A DNA stretch of 64,000 nt from contig NZ_JAIQCL010000003.1 in the NCBI RefSeq assembly GCF_020023385.1, positions 124,001 through 188,000 on the forward strand. Reading direction: 5' to 3'. Positions 24,436 to 32,925 of this stretch are shown here, one piece after another; position 1 is the stretch's first letter; each line of letters opens with the position of its first letter. Source of the DNA: Planococcus circulans (GTDB taxonomy: Bacteria; Bacillota; Bacilli; Bacillales_A; Planococcaceae). A program made the translations under genes and the position numbers. Under the pieces are notes generated by a model. It was not told the DNA's origin, did no database searches, and worked only from the letters and a program-made list of their open reading frames with translations.

Positions 24436-25291
24436 ACCGCATTTTGCATTTTTTGATGAAGGATCCAAAAAAGAGATTCGGCGGGCTACACTGAAAGCTG
24501 TCGCTATTCCGGGGTATCAGGTACCCTTCGCGTCGCGGGAAATGCCGATTGCACGCGGCTGGGGAACAGGCGGCTTGCAGTTGACACTGTCCTTGATCGG
24601 CAAAACGGATGTGCTGAAAGTCATCGACCAAGGAGCCGATGAATCGGTCAATGCGGTCAGCATCAAAAAGTTGGTTCAGGAAACGACAGGTGTCCAAACC
24701 ACTGACCAAACGGAAGAGGCAGATCTTATCCAGTCACGCCACCGCATCCCTGAAACACCGATGACGAAAGACCAGATCCTGGTTCTTCAAGTGCCGATGC
24801 CTGAGCCTCTGCGTCCTGTGGAAGCACGCGAGTACATGACCAAACGCATGCACTCCGAAGACGATTACAGCGGCGCTTGGCTGATGCTGTTCGAGCAGAT
24901 CGTCAAATATGGGAAAACGGCAACTGCTGCGGATCACCCGGTTTATGTCAACGGGCGCTATGTGATGGCGCCAAGCCCGATTCCGCGCTTTGATAATCCC
25001 AGAATGCATCAATCCGAAGCGTTGATTTTACTCGGTGCGGGACGCGAGAAGAAGATCTATGCTGTACCACCCTTTACGAATGTTGAATCATTGGCATTTG
25101 AAGATTACCCATTTGCTGTTGAATCATTTAAAGGCAAGGAATGCCAGTTATGCGGATCAGCACACGTCTTTCTTGATGAATTGATTGATCAGAAAACAGG
25201 AGAGCCCGTCTATCAATGCAACGACACCAGTTATTGCATGGAACAGCTGAATAGCAGGGAGAAAGTCGAGGTGGAGAGCAGTTATGCATGA
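24425..25291 (+). CDS. phnJ: C-P lyase catalytic subunit PhnJ (radical SAM)
   Basis: A 288-residue PhnJ, the radical-SAM enzyme that breaks the carbon-phosphorus bond. The iron-sulfur and catalytic cysteines are present near the C-terminus: C-Q-L-C (about residues 239-242), then Y-Q-C and Y-C about 20 and 28 residues later, the non-standard arrangement known for PhnJ. Translation starts at a TTG at 24425 inside the end of phnI, and its end overlaps phnK by 8 nt. Confidence 0.94.
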   Translation: MRAKPHFAFFDEGSKKEIRRATLKAVAIPGYQVPFASREMPIARGWGTGGLQLTLSLIGKTDVLKVIDQGADESVNAVSIKKLVQETTGVQTTDQTEEADLIQSRHRIPETPMTKDQILVLQVPMPEPLRPVEAREYMTKRMHSEDDYSGAWLMLFEQIVKYGKTATAADHPVYVNGRYVMAPSPIPRFDNPRMHQSEALILLGAGREKKIYAVPPFTNVESLAFEDYPFAVESFKGKECQLCGSAHVFLDELIDQKTGEPVYQCNDTSYCMEQLNSREKVEVESSYA

Positions 25292-26123
25292 AGAACCGAT
25301 TCTAAAAGTACGTAACTTGCGAAAGCAATTTGGTCCCGGTTGTTCTCAATGCACCAATTTAGATTCTAATCGTTTGGAAAAAAACTACTGCACGGTATGC
25401 GGTACAGTCTATGCAGTTCGTGACGTGTCACTTGATGTATATCCCGGCGAAATTCTAGGGATCGTCGGAGAAAGCGGCAGCGGCAAATCCACATTGATGC
25501 AATGCCTGTACTTCGACACTGACGTTTCGTCAGGGGAGGCGTATATCAATACACCCGTTTTGGCAGGCTTCAATGTCTTTGATTTGTCTTCACAGCAAAA
25601 GCGTTCCATCCGCAACCACGATTATGGGATGGTTTATCAAAATCCAGTGCATGGCTTGAAAATGAATTTTTCCTCTGTGGGAAATATTGCAGAAAAGCTC
25701 ATAGCGGCGGGCAACCGGAATGTTGGGAATATGGAAACAACAAGCAAACGGCTGCTGGACAATGTCCATATCCCGCTTCATCGCATGAAAGAAGAACCGC
25801 GCAACTTTTCAGGCGGCATGCAGCAACGCGTCCAGATTGCTAAAGCATTATCGAATAATCCACCCATTCTGTTTTTAGATGAAGTGACAACCGGACTCGA
25901 TTTGTCGGTTCAGGCAAATGTTCTGGACCTGATCAAAAGGATCCAGCGTGAACTTGGCATCAGCATGATTGTGGTATCGCACGATTTAGCGGTTATCCGC
26001 ATGCTCGCTGACCGGACCATTGTCATGCTGAATGGGGAAATCATCGAACAGGGCTTGACGGATCAAGTATTAGAAGACCCACAACATGCGTACACGCAGC
26101 AACTCGTGTACTCATTACTCTAG
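25284..26123 (+). CDS. phnK: C-P lyase ABC-type ATPase PhnK, with N-terminal Cys cluster
   Basis: A 279-residue ABC-ATPase subunit that docks on PhnJ in the C-P lyase complex. Walker A is G-E-S-G-S-G-K-S-T (about residues 61-69), the signature is F-S-G-G-M-Q-Q-R and Walker B is L-F-L-D-E. Between the first strand and Walker A there is an insertion with two C-x-x-C pairs (G-C-S-Q-C and Y-C-T-V-C-G, about residues 19-38), which E. coli PhnK lacks; it resembles a small metal-binding knuckle. The phnM start lies 13 nt downstream. Confidence 0.92.
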   Translation: MHEEPILKVRNLRKQFGPGCSQCTNLDSNRLEKNYCTVCGTVYAVRDVSLDVYPGEILGIVGESGSGKSTLMQCLYFDTDVSSGEAYINTPVLAGFNVFDLSSQQKRSIRNHDYGMVYQNPVHGLKMNFSSVGNIAEKLIAAGNRNVGNMETTSKRLLDNVHIPLHRMKEEPRNFSGGMQQRVQIAKALSNNPPILFLDEVTTGLDLSVQANVLDLIKRIQRELGISMIVVSHDLAVIRMLADRTIVMLNGEIIEQGLTDQVLEDPQHAYTQQLVYSLL

Positions 26124-26136
26124 GAGGATCGATGCT

Positions 26137-27318
26137 TTGTATATTATCCATAATGGCAAAATCGTAACCGAGCAATCAATAGCCGAAGGATTGGCAGTCG
26201 TAGTGGAAGAGGAAATTATCAAGTCGATCATCCCGGAAGAACAGATAGTAGACTATCCGGCTGCCAAACTGATCGATGCCAACGGAGGCTATATCTCACC
26301 GGGCTTTATCGACATCCATTCCGATTACATCGAAACGATTGCTTCTCCGCGTCCGACCAGCATGATGGATTTTGACATCAGCCTGCGTGAAGCGGAAAAA
26401 ATTCTTATCAGCCACGGCATCACAACGATGTTCCACTCCCTGTCGTTCTATAAAGAAGATGTTTTCTCCCACAAACCAATGCGCAATCCGAACAATATCC
26501 AACGCATGGTGGACGCTATCGAAAAGACGCATAACCGGCTGCATTTGATTCGCCATCGTCTGCATGCCCGTTTCGAAATCGATAATATCGATGAAGTGGA
26601 CCAGCTGGTGAAAAATATTGAAGACGGCAAAGTGCACCTGCTGTCATTCATGGACCATACACCCGGACAAGGCCAATACCGCAACCTGGAAGTCTACCGT
26701 GAAACGTTGAAAGGCTACCGCGAAATTTCGGATGAGGACGTCAATGTGCTCATTGCAGAGCGCCAAAGCACCGAATGTCTGGCTGCAGAGAAAATCAGGG
26801 AAGTGGCGGATATTGCGCTCGCGCGCGGAATTGCTGTCGCTTCCCATGATGACGATGACGTGAAGAAACTGGATTTGGTGAAAAGCTTCGGTACCACCAT
26901 CAGTGAGTTTCCGATTACGCTCGAAGTCGCCGTCAAAGCTAAAGAACTGGGCATCTACACAATCGCCGGAGCCCCGAATGTGATGCTCGGAGGTTCCCAT
27001 TCAGGAAATCTTTCAGCGGCGGAAGCGGTCAGCCAGGGTTGCATGGATATCCTGTGCAGCGACTATTATCCACCTGCTTTGCTTCATGCTGTATTTGATC
27101 TGCATGAGAAATACGGCAACGATCTGCATGCGATGTTCATGATGGTCACGTTAAATCCGGCAAAAGCAGTGAAGATGGACAACGAACTGGGGTCGATCAA
27201 ACCCGGGAAAAGAGCCGATCTGTTGATCATTCAACGCATGGACGACGGTTATCCGATGTTGACGGCAACAATGGTCAATGGCGCGTTGATTACTACGACG
27301 AATTACCGGTTGAAATAA
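26137..27318 (+). CDS. phnM: Alpha-D-ribose 1-methylphosphonate 5-triphosphate diphosphatase PhnM
   Basis: A 393-residue amidohydrolase-superfamily enzyme that removes pyrophosphate from the triphosphate intermediate of the C-P lyase pathway. Metal-binding segments are visible: P-G-F-I-D-I-H-S-D (about residue 55), M-D-H-T-P-G-Q-G and S-H-D-D-D-D. The start is best placed at TTG 26137, nine bases after AGGAGG at 26122-26127; the ATG at 26132 is out of frame. The ten bases after its stop enter a cluster of hairpin repeats. Confidence 0.9.
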   Translation: MYIIHNGKIVTEQSIAEGLAVVVEEEIIKSIIPEEQIVDYPAAKLIDANGGYISPGFIDIHSDYIETIASPRPTSMMDFDISLREAEKILISHGITTMFHSLSFYKEDVFSHKPMRNPNNIQRMVDAIEKTHNRLHLIRHRLHARFEIDNIDEVDQLVKNIEDGKVHLLSFMDHTPGQGQYRNLEVYRETLKGYREISDEDVNVLIAERQSTECLAAEKIREVADIALARGIAVASHDDDDVKKLDLVKSFGTTISEFPITLEVAVKAKELGIYTIAGAPNVMLGGSHSGNLSAAEAVSQGCMDILCSDYYPPALLHAVFDLHEKYGNDLHAMFMMVTLNPAKAVKMDNELGSIKPGKRADLLIIQRMDDGYPMLTATMVNGALITTTNYRLK

Positions 27319-27321
27319 AGA

Positions 27322-27587
27322 AAAGCGGAAGCGCCCGTGTAGCTCTGCCGGGCATAAGACGATCTGGCGAAGTGGCGTTCTTTGCCACACAGCCAGAAAA
27401 GTAGAAGTGCCTATTCAGCTCTGACAGGTGTAAGATGAGCTGGCGAAGCGGTATGTTTTTAGCCGCATAGCCAGATCGGCTTGCATCCCGAAGAGCTAGG
27501 CACTGAACTAGACACCAGAGTGGCTTATGACCCAAAGAGCTGGGCGCTGGAGTCTGGACAAAGAAAAGCGGAAGCGCCCGTGCAGTC
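27322..27587. repeat. Nested structured hairpin repeats between phnM and phnL
   Basis: A type I element (AAAGCGGAAGCGCC... ending ...GGAGTCTGGACA, about 27324-27561) is interrupted by a type II element at about 27398-27514 (AAAGTAGAAGTGCC... ending ACTAGACA). The inserted copy is bounded by the direct repeat CCAGA (27393-27397 and 27515-27519). Removing it with one CCAGA restores a type I unit of normal length and sequence. A truncated third unit starts at about 27565. The units are non-coding and fold into long hairpins. Confidence 0.8.
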
Positions 27588-27650
27588 CCGACCATAAATG
27601 AAGAACCTAAAAGTAGTATTTTCTTAAGTTAAAAAATAGGAGGCAATCTA

Positions 27651-28376
27651 ATGACGATGCTGGAAATAGTGGGCTTTGAGAAACGCTTCACCATTCATCA
27701 TTTAAACAAGACCATGCCAGCTATAAAAGACATCAGTTTTTCTTTAGAAACAGGCGAATTTATTGGCATCGTCGGAAAAAGCGGCAGTGGCAAATCGACG
27801 ATCCTGAAAAGCATCTATCGTACGTATCTGCCGGATCATGGAAAGATTCTTTATGATTCTGCGGCATTCGGCGTAGTGGACATGGCCCATATCACGGAAC
27901 GCCAAATGCTGCATTTGCGGAAATACGAAATCGGCTATGTGTCCCAATTTTTAAATGTCATGCCGCGTACAACCTGCCGGCAATTGGTCACCAATGCCTT
28001 ATTGGAGATGGGCTCGACGGAGGTTGTGGCTGCTGAAGAAGCGGAAAAAGCATTAGCTCATTTTGAAATCGATCCAAAGCTTTGGGACAGTTACCCGAAT
28101 ACATTTTCAGGTGGGGAAAAACTGCGCTTAAACATTGCCATGGCGACCGTTAAGCAACCGCGGCTGCTGCTTCTTGATGAACCGACAGCGAGTCTCGATC
28201 ATCAGTCCAAACTGAAAGTCCGTGAGATTATTGAAAAACTGAAGGCAGAAGGCACAACGCTTGTCGGGATTTTTCATGACATTGAATTTATGGAAGGGCT
28301 TTGCGATAAAGTTTATGACATGCAGACGAGAACGTTGACTGTCACGGGAAAAGTGGGTGTTGGCGCTGAAAGCTGA
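27651..28376 (+). CDS. phnL: C-P lyase ABC-type ATPase PhnL
   Basis: A 241-residue ABC-ATPase with Walker A G-K-S-G-S-G-K-S-T, signature F-S-G-G-E-K-L-R and Walker B L-L-L-D-E-P. PhnL works with PhnGHI in the first step of phosphonate activation and also binds the core complex. AGGAGG at 27638-27643 supports the ATG at 27651. It lies downstream of the repeat cluster, so the operon is split physically although no terminator with a T-run is evident between phnM and phnL. Its end overlaps the PHP gene by 20 nt. Confidence 0.9.
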   Translation: MTMLEIVGFEKRFTIHHLNKTMPAIKDISFSLETGEFIGIVGKSGSGKSTILKSIYRTYLPDHGKILYDSAAFGVVDMAHITERQMLHLRKYEIGYVSQFLNVMPRTTCRQLVTNALLEMGSTEVVAAEEAEKALAHFEIDPKLWDSYPNTFSGGEKLRLNIAMATVKQPRLLLLDEPTASLDHQSKLKVREIIEKLKAEGTTLVGIFHDIEFMEGLCDKVYDMQTRTLTVTGKVGVGAES

Positions 28377-29181
28377 CTTGCATGTCCATAGCCACTATTC
28401 AGACGGAGCGGACTCGGTGGAGAGTGTCATCAAGAAAGCTAAGAAAGCGGGCGTCACGGCTATCAGTTTTGTTGAACATGACACCATATCAGGATGGCGG
28501 GAACAACAACGCATTGCGGAAACTCATCATATACAGGCGATTCCTGGAATTGAGATTTCCGCCTATGACTTTAAGCGTCAGCGAAAAGTACACATCCTTG
28601 GCTATCATTTTAATTCTGAAGCATTAGCGATCAATCGGCTGTGCAAAGGACTTCTGGAACTTCGCCACAGCCATTCGATGTGGCAGATGAGCCAAATTCA
28701 AGCAGCAGGATTTAACCTGGATTCCGAAGCGGTTATAGAATCGGCAAAACCTTCAGCCACTGTCTACAAGCAGCATATTATGCAGCAATTGACAGATGCC
28801 CCTTATACGTCCAAGGAATATCAATTCCTGTACAAAAGCCTATTCAAAGGAAAGGGCGTCGCAGCAGGAGACATTGAGTATGCATCTGCTGCAGATGCTG
28901 TCCAGGCAATCGTTTCAGATGGAGGCCTGGCCGTTATGGCGCATCCCGGACAACTCGACTCCTATGAGCTGATACCCGAATTGATTGGATCAGGCCTAGG
29001 GGGAATTGAACGTAACCATTTCGACCATTCGGCAGAAGATCATCTGAAAGTGGAAGAGCTCGCGCGGCAATATGGGCTCGTGATGACCGGGGGCAGCGAC
29101 TATCACGGAGCTTTTGGAGCAATGATAGAGCCCGGAGACATCGTCAGCCCAGGAGATGTAAGCAGCGTTAAAAGACTGTGA
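28357..29181 (+). CDS. PHP-domain phosphodiesterase replacing PhnP (PhnPP-type)
   Basis: A 274-residue PHP (polymerase and histidinol phosphatase) protein with metal ligands in D-L-H-V-H-S-H-Y-S-D-G, V-E-H-D-T, M-A-H-P-G-Q and S-D-Y-H-G. In C-P lyase clusters without PhnP, a PHP enzyme characterised as PhnPP hydrolyses 5-phosphoribosyl 1,2-cyclic phosphate to ribose 1,5-bisphosphate or the 2,5 isomer. The operon position supports that role here, because no metallo-beta-lactamase-type PhnP is in the cluster. Start is a GTG at 28357 within the end of phnL. Confidence 0.82.
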   Translation: MLALKADLHVHSHYSDGADSVESVIKKAKKAGVTAISFVEHDTISGWREQQRIAETHHIQAIPGIEISAYDFKRQRKVHILGYHFNSEALAINRLCKGLLELRHSHSMWQMSQIQAAGFNLDSEAVIESAKPSATVYKQHIMQQLTDAPYTSKEYQFLYKSLFKGKGVAAGDIEYASAADAVQAIVSDGGLAVMAHPGQLDSYELIPELIGSGLGGIERNHFDHSAEDHLKVEELARQYGLVMTGGSDYHGAFGAMIEPGDIVSPGDVSSVKRL

Positions 29182-29284
29182 AGTTCCTGTAAATTTCAGT
29201 ATTTTGCCTTGGAATTATGTTGTAATGGTACTGACAAAGCAGGGTCTCCTGCTCATTCCAGTTAGACAAAAAGGAGAATCGACC

Positions 29285-30328
29285 ATGAAAAAGAAAAGTT
29301 CAGCATTGGCAATGGTAATGGGAGCGGCTTTATTGTTAGGGGCCTGCTCGGACGGCAGCGCAGAAGCGGGTAAAACGGAAGTGGATGATGTGATTAAAGT
29401 GGTCTGGTATCCAAATGAATCAGGGTCGGACATGACATCTTCCCGTGATGAAATCGGAGCGGCTATTGAGCAGGCTACAGGCAAAGAAGTCGAGCACCAA
29501 TTGACAACGGATTATGCCATTGCAATCGAGACTTTGGTCAACAACAATGCGGATATGGCGTTTATGGGAGCACAGGGCTATATTGAAGCGAAAAATGGCA
29601 ACGACGCGATTGAGCCGTTGGTTGTGCCGACAGGAGAATCTGGCACACTTGACGATGCCATCTACCATAGCTGGTTGGCAGTCAATGTCGACGATCAGGA
29701 GAAATTCAAAGCAGATGGCGAGTTTTCATTGGATACATTGGAACAGAAAAAAATGTCTTTCGTCTCCAATAGCTCCACCTCCGGATTTGTTGTTCCTTCT
29801 TCCACCATCATCGGCCATTTTGCTGAACAATCCGGCTATGAGGATCTGGCGGCAGAGGATTTGATGGAAGGCGGTCCATTGTTCTCTCAAGTGCTGTTCG
29901 GAAATTCACATCAGGGGTCAGCCGTCAATTTACTGAATGACAGTGCTGAAGTCTCGGCATTCTGTGACACATGTGTTGAAAACTACGTGGAGGTAACCGA
30001 AGGTGAAGCCAACGAAGTCGGTTCCATCTATAAAGTCAAAGATGATGCAGCAGAACCGTTCAATACCGTAACAGGCAGTGAATTTGCATTGATGGGGGTC
30101 ACTCCTGTCTTGAATGCACCGTTCGCAGCCAATATGGAAGTGCTTGGCCAGGAAGATTACGATGCCTTGCAAGAATTATTCACTTCAGATGAAATCGCGG
30201 ATAATGAAAAAATCTTTGTTCCGGAAGATTCAGGTGAGTCGGGGCTCTTCTTCAAATCAGGGGATGAACGGTTTGCGCCGGTTGAAGATGCGTGGTTCGA
30301 TCCAATCCGTGAGCTATCGAAAGAATAA
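29285..30328 (+). CDS. phnD: Phosphonate ABC transporter substrate-binding lipoprotein
   Basis: A 347-residue extracellular binding protein. It starts with a lipoprotein signal peptide and lipobox L-L-G-A-C (Cys about residue 21). The mature part matches the phosphate/phosphite/phosphonate binding group: V-V-W-Y-P-N-E-S-G, a V-N-N-N-A-D-M-A-F segment and the V-S-N-S-S-T-S-G-F ligand loop. AAAGGAG lies at the right distance from the ATG at 29285. It supplies ligand to the PhnCEE importer encoded next. Confidence 0.92.
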   Translation: MKKKSSALAMVMGAALLLGACSDGSAEAGKTEVDDVIKVVWYPNESGSDMTSSRDEIGAAIEQATGKEVEHQLTTDYAIAIETLVNNNADMAFMGAQGYIEAKNGNDAIEPLVVPTGESGTLDDAIYHSWLAVNVDDQEKFKADGEFSLDTLEQKKMSFVSNSSTSGFVVPSSTIIGHFAEQSGYEDLAAEDLMEGGPLFSQVLFGNSHQGSAVNLLNDSAEVSAFCDTCVENYVEVTEGEANEVGSIYKVKDDAAEPFNTVTGSEFALMGVTPVLNAPFAANMEVLGQEDYDALQELFTSDEIADNEKIFVPEDSGESGLFFKSGDERFAPVEDAWFDPIRELSKE

Positions 30329-30403
30329 CCGGAAGACAGCGGCGCGTTCCTATCATTGGGAATGCGCTGTCTGACAAATGAGACGAAAAAGGAGACGATG
30401 AGC

Positions 30404-31186
30404 ATGTCTTTACTGCAAATCAAAGATCTTGGAAAGTCCTATAATTCGGATTCGAAAGTGCTGCAAGGGTTGAATTTTGAAGTGGAAGCCGGTGAATTTC
30501 TTTCTGTGATCGGACCTTCGGGAGCGGGGAAATCGACACTTCTCCGGTGCATCAATCGAATGGTGGAAATTGATGAGGGGAAAGTAGTTTTCGATGGCCA
30601 GGACGTCGGCGCATTGAACAAAAAAGAGCTGCGGAAAGTGCGTACAACTATCGGAATGATTTTTCAGCATTATAACCTGGTGCCGCGTTTATCGGTTATC
30701 GAGAACGTCCTGCATGGCCGCTTTGGCTACAAGACAACGATTCAAGGGATTTTGGGACGTTTTAACGAAGCGGAAAAAGAACATGCTTTTTTCCTGTTGA
30801 AAAAGTTGGGCATCGAAGAACACGCCTATAAACGCTGTGATCAATTGAGTGGTGGGCAACAGCAACGTGTCGGCATCGCCCGGTCATTGATCCAGGAACC
30901 GAAAATCGTTTTATGCGATGAACCGATTGCGTCGCTCGATCCAAATGCTTCAAAAGTAATCATGGACCATTTGAAATCGATCACCCAAGAGTTGGGCATT
31001 ACCTGTATCGTCAACCTGCATCAAGTGGAGATTGCAAAAGACTACTCTGACCGGATCATCGGTTTGAACAAAGGCGGAATCGTTTTCGATGGACCGAGTT
31101 ACCGGCTCCACCGAAGCCATACAGATCTTATTTATGGAACACAATCAAAAGCAACCCCGGAAATCAGAGAATTGATCATGGTTTAA
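30404..31186 (+). CDS. phnC: Phosphonate ABC transporter ATPase PhnC
   Basis: A 260-residue importer ATPase. Walker A is G-P-S-G-A-G-K-S-T, signature L-S-G-G-Q-Q-Q-R-V, Walker B V-L-C-D-E-P, and the H-loop is N-L-H-Q. The second ATG at 30404 is the better start because AAAAGGAG at 30387-30394 lies 9 nt away; the ATG at 30398 is only 3 nt from it. It powers the two PhnE permeases that follow. Confidence 0.92.
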   Translation: MSLLQIKDLGKSYNSDSKVLQGLNFEVEAGEFLSVIGPSGAGKSTLLRCINRMVEIDEGKVVFDGQDVGALNKKELRKVRTTIGMIFQHYNLVPRLSVIENVLHGRFGYKTTIQGILGRFNEAEKEHAFFLLKKLGIEEHAYKRCDQLSGGQQQRVGIARSLIQEPKIVLCDEPIASLDPNASKVIMDHLKSITQELGITCIVNLHQVEIAKDYSDRIIGLNKGGIVFDGPSYRLHRSHTDLIYGTQSKATPEIRELIMV

Positions 31187-31198
31187 GGAGCAATTACA

Positions 31199-31987
31199 GT
31201 GAATGAGAAAACAATGAAAGCCAGCCGGAAATGGCAGACACTCTTTTTTGTCGTGTTGATTTTCGGAATGACTCTTGCTTCTTCCGCAATCACCGAGTTT
31301 AATATTTTCCATGGCCTTGCCACATTGCCCAAAGCGGGTGCTTGGATCTTCTCGAATCTGTTGATCACTCAGGAATCGTTGGAACGCCTGCCGACGATTT
31401 TGGAAAAATTGCTTGAAACGATTCTCATGTCAATTGCCGCAACGACAACGGGCACGGCCGTTGCCTTTTTCTTAAGTTTGATGGGGTCGAAAACGACAGG
31501 CACCAGCAGAGCTTTAGGTGTGTTTGCGCGTTTTGTTGCCTCAGTCTCGCGGAATATCCCGGTTGTAGCCTGGGCCTTGATTCTTTTGTTGTCATTCGGC
31601 CAAAATTCGATGACAGGTTACCTGGCTTTATTCGTGGGATCTGTCGGATTTCTAACAAGAGCTTTTATCGAATCGATAGATGAAGCGAGTCAAAGTGCGG
31701 TTGAAGCACTGCGCGCCACCGGTGCAACATATTTTCAAATCGTTTTTAAAGCCGTTGTGCCGCAATGCTTGCCACAGATGATCAGCTGGATTCTTTTTAT
31801 GATCGAAACCAATATCAGAAGCGCGACTTTAGTGGGAATCTTAACTGGTACGGGCATCGGCTATGCATTCGATCTGTACTATAAGACCTTGAACTACAAT
31901 GCTGTAGCTCTCGTTACCTTCAGTATCATTATTGCGGTGATTGTCATCGAGCTGATGTCAAACTATATCAGGAAGGTGATTATTTAA
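31199..31987 (+). CDS. phnE: Phosphonate ABC transporter permease PhnE (first copy)
   Basis: A 262-residue membrane permease with about five to six hydrophobic segments and the EAA-type coupling loop A-V-E-A-L-R-A-T-G-A-T near residue 170. It starts at a GTG preceded by AAGGAG and its stop overlaps the next permease start (TAATG). It probably forms a heterodimer with the second PhnE. Confidence 0.92.
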   Translation: MNEKTMKASRKWQTLFFVVLIFGMTLASSAITEFNIFHGLATLPKAGAWIFSNLLITQESLERLPTILEKLLETILMSIAATTTGTAVAFFLSLMGSKTTGTSRALGVFARFVASVSRNIPVVAWALILLLSFGQNSMTGYLALFVGSVGFLTRAFIESIDEASQSAVEALRATGATYFQIVFKAVVPQCLPQMISWILFMIETNIRSATLVGILTGTGIGYAFDLYYKTLNYNAVALVTFSIIIAVIVIELMSNYIRKVII

Positions 31988-32838
31988 TGGAGGCAAGCAC
32001 ATACATAAGGCGTGGAGCCAACGGCCGCATAACAATTAAGATGGGAAGCAAGTCGGAACGCGTCATGACATGGACGGTCACGCTACTCATCGCTTTGACA
32101 ATCGCGGCGTTCTACTTCTTTGATTACACAGGGCTTGACTTGTCTAAGGCCATTCCGGAAACGTTCTACAACTTAAAAAAGATGTTTTTGGCACCAGCGC
32201 TTTCCCATTTCACTTGGGGGCAAGCATTCTATCAAATGGGCGTCACCTTAGGTCTGGCATTTTTATCGACAATACTTGGAGCTGCCATCGCGTTTTTCCT
32301 GGCATTGATGGCCGCATCAAATTTATCAAAAGCCTGGATTTCAAAAACTGTGCGAATTGCTGTCGCATTTATCCGCGCAGTCCCTACTGTTCTTTGGGTA
32401 TTAATTTTTGCCATTGCAGCTGGCTTGGGCAGTGAAGCGGCGGTGCTTGGTATGCTGTTTCATTCCATCGCTTATTTGGTCAAGGCCTTTTCAGAAGCCT
32501 TTGAAGAAGTGGATCAGGGGATCATTGAAGCATTACGTGCGACAGGAGCCAACTGGTGGCACATCGTTGTGCATGCGGTTCTGCCGTCGACGTTCACCTA
32601 CCTCTTGTCCTGGACATTCCTGCGCTTCGAAATTAATTTTTCAGTTGCTGTGGCAATGGGTGCAGCAGCAGGAGCAGGAGGCATAGGCTTTGAACTATTC
32701 ATGGCTTCCGGATTCTATTTCGATTTGAGTGAAGTGGGAATGATCACTTATATGATTTTGGTTTTTGCCATCGTCTTGGAAATCCTCTCAACTAAAATGA
32801 AAGAACGTTATTTTCCGGCTGCAAAATTAGGCAATTAA
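31987..32838 (+). CDS. phnE: Phosphonate ABC transporter permease PhnE (second copy)
   Basis: A 283-residue permease of the same family with the coupling loop I-I-E-A-L-R-A-T-G-A-N near residue 180 and a longer hydrophilic N-terminus. The one-base overlap with the first permease gene indicates coupled synthesis. Paired PhnE genes are common in phosphonate importers. Confidence 0.92.
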   Translation: MEASTYIRRGANGRITIKMGSKSERVMTWTVTLLIALTIAAFYFFDYTGLDLSKAIPETFYNLKKMFLAPALSHFTWGQAFYQMGVTLGLAFLSTILGAAIAFFLALMAASNLSKAWISKTVRIAVAFIRAVPTVLWVLIFAIAAGLGSEAAVLGMLFHSIAYLVKAFSEAFEEVDQGIIEALRATGANWWHIVVHAVLPSTFTYLLSWTFLRFEINFSVAVAMGAAAGAGGIGFELFMASGFYFDLSEVGMITYMILVFAIVLEILSTKMKERYFPAAKLGN

Positions 32839-32895
32839 ATATTATTTTCTGGTAAGTTGTAATACTCAGTTTATTGCGGTTTAATAGAGGGTGAG

Positions 32896-32911
32896 AGTAT
32901 TTTCCAATACT
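32896..32911 (+). promoter_or_regulatory. Short hairpin just upstream of the SDR ribosome site
   Basis: AGTATT-TTCC-AATACT can form a 6-bp stem ending three bases before AGGAGG. It has no T-run, so it could protect the mRNA or modulate initiation rather than terminate. Function is not established. Confidence 0.3.
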
Positions 32912-32925
32912 AGGAGGCGGAGTAA

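Noticed and set aside
27319-27650. CRISPR-like array
   Set aside because: Units are 115-125 bp hairpins without short spacers or cas genes; they behave as small mobile elements.
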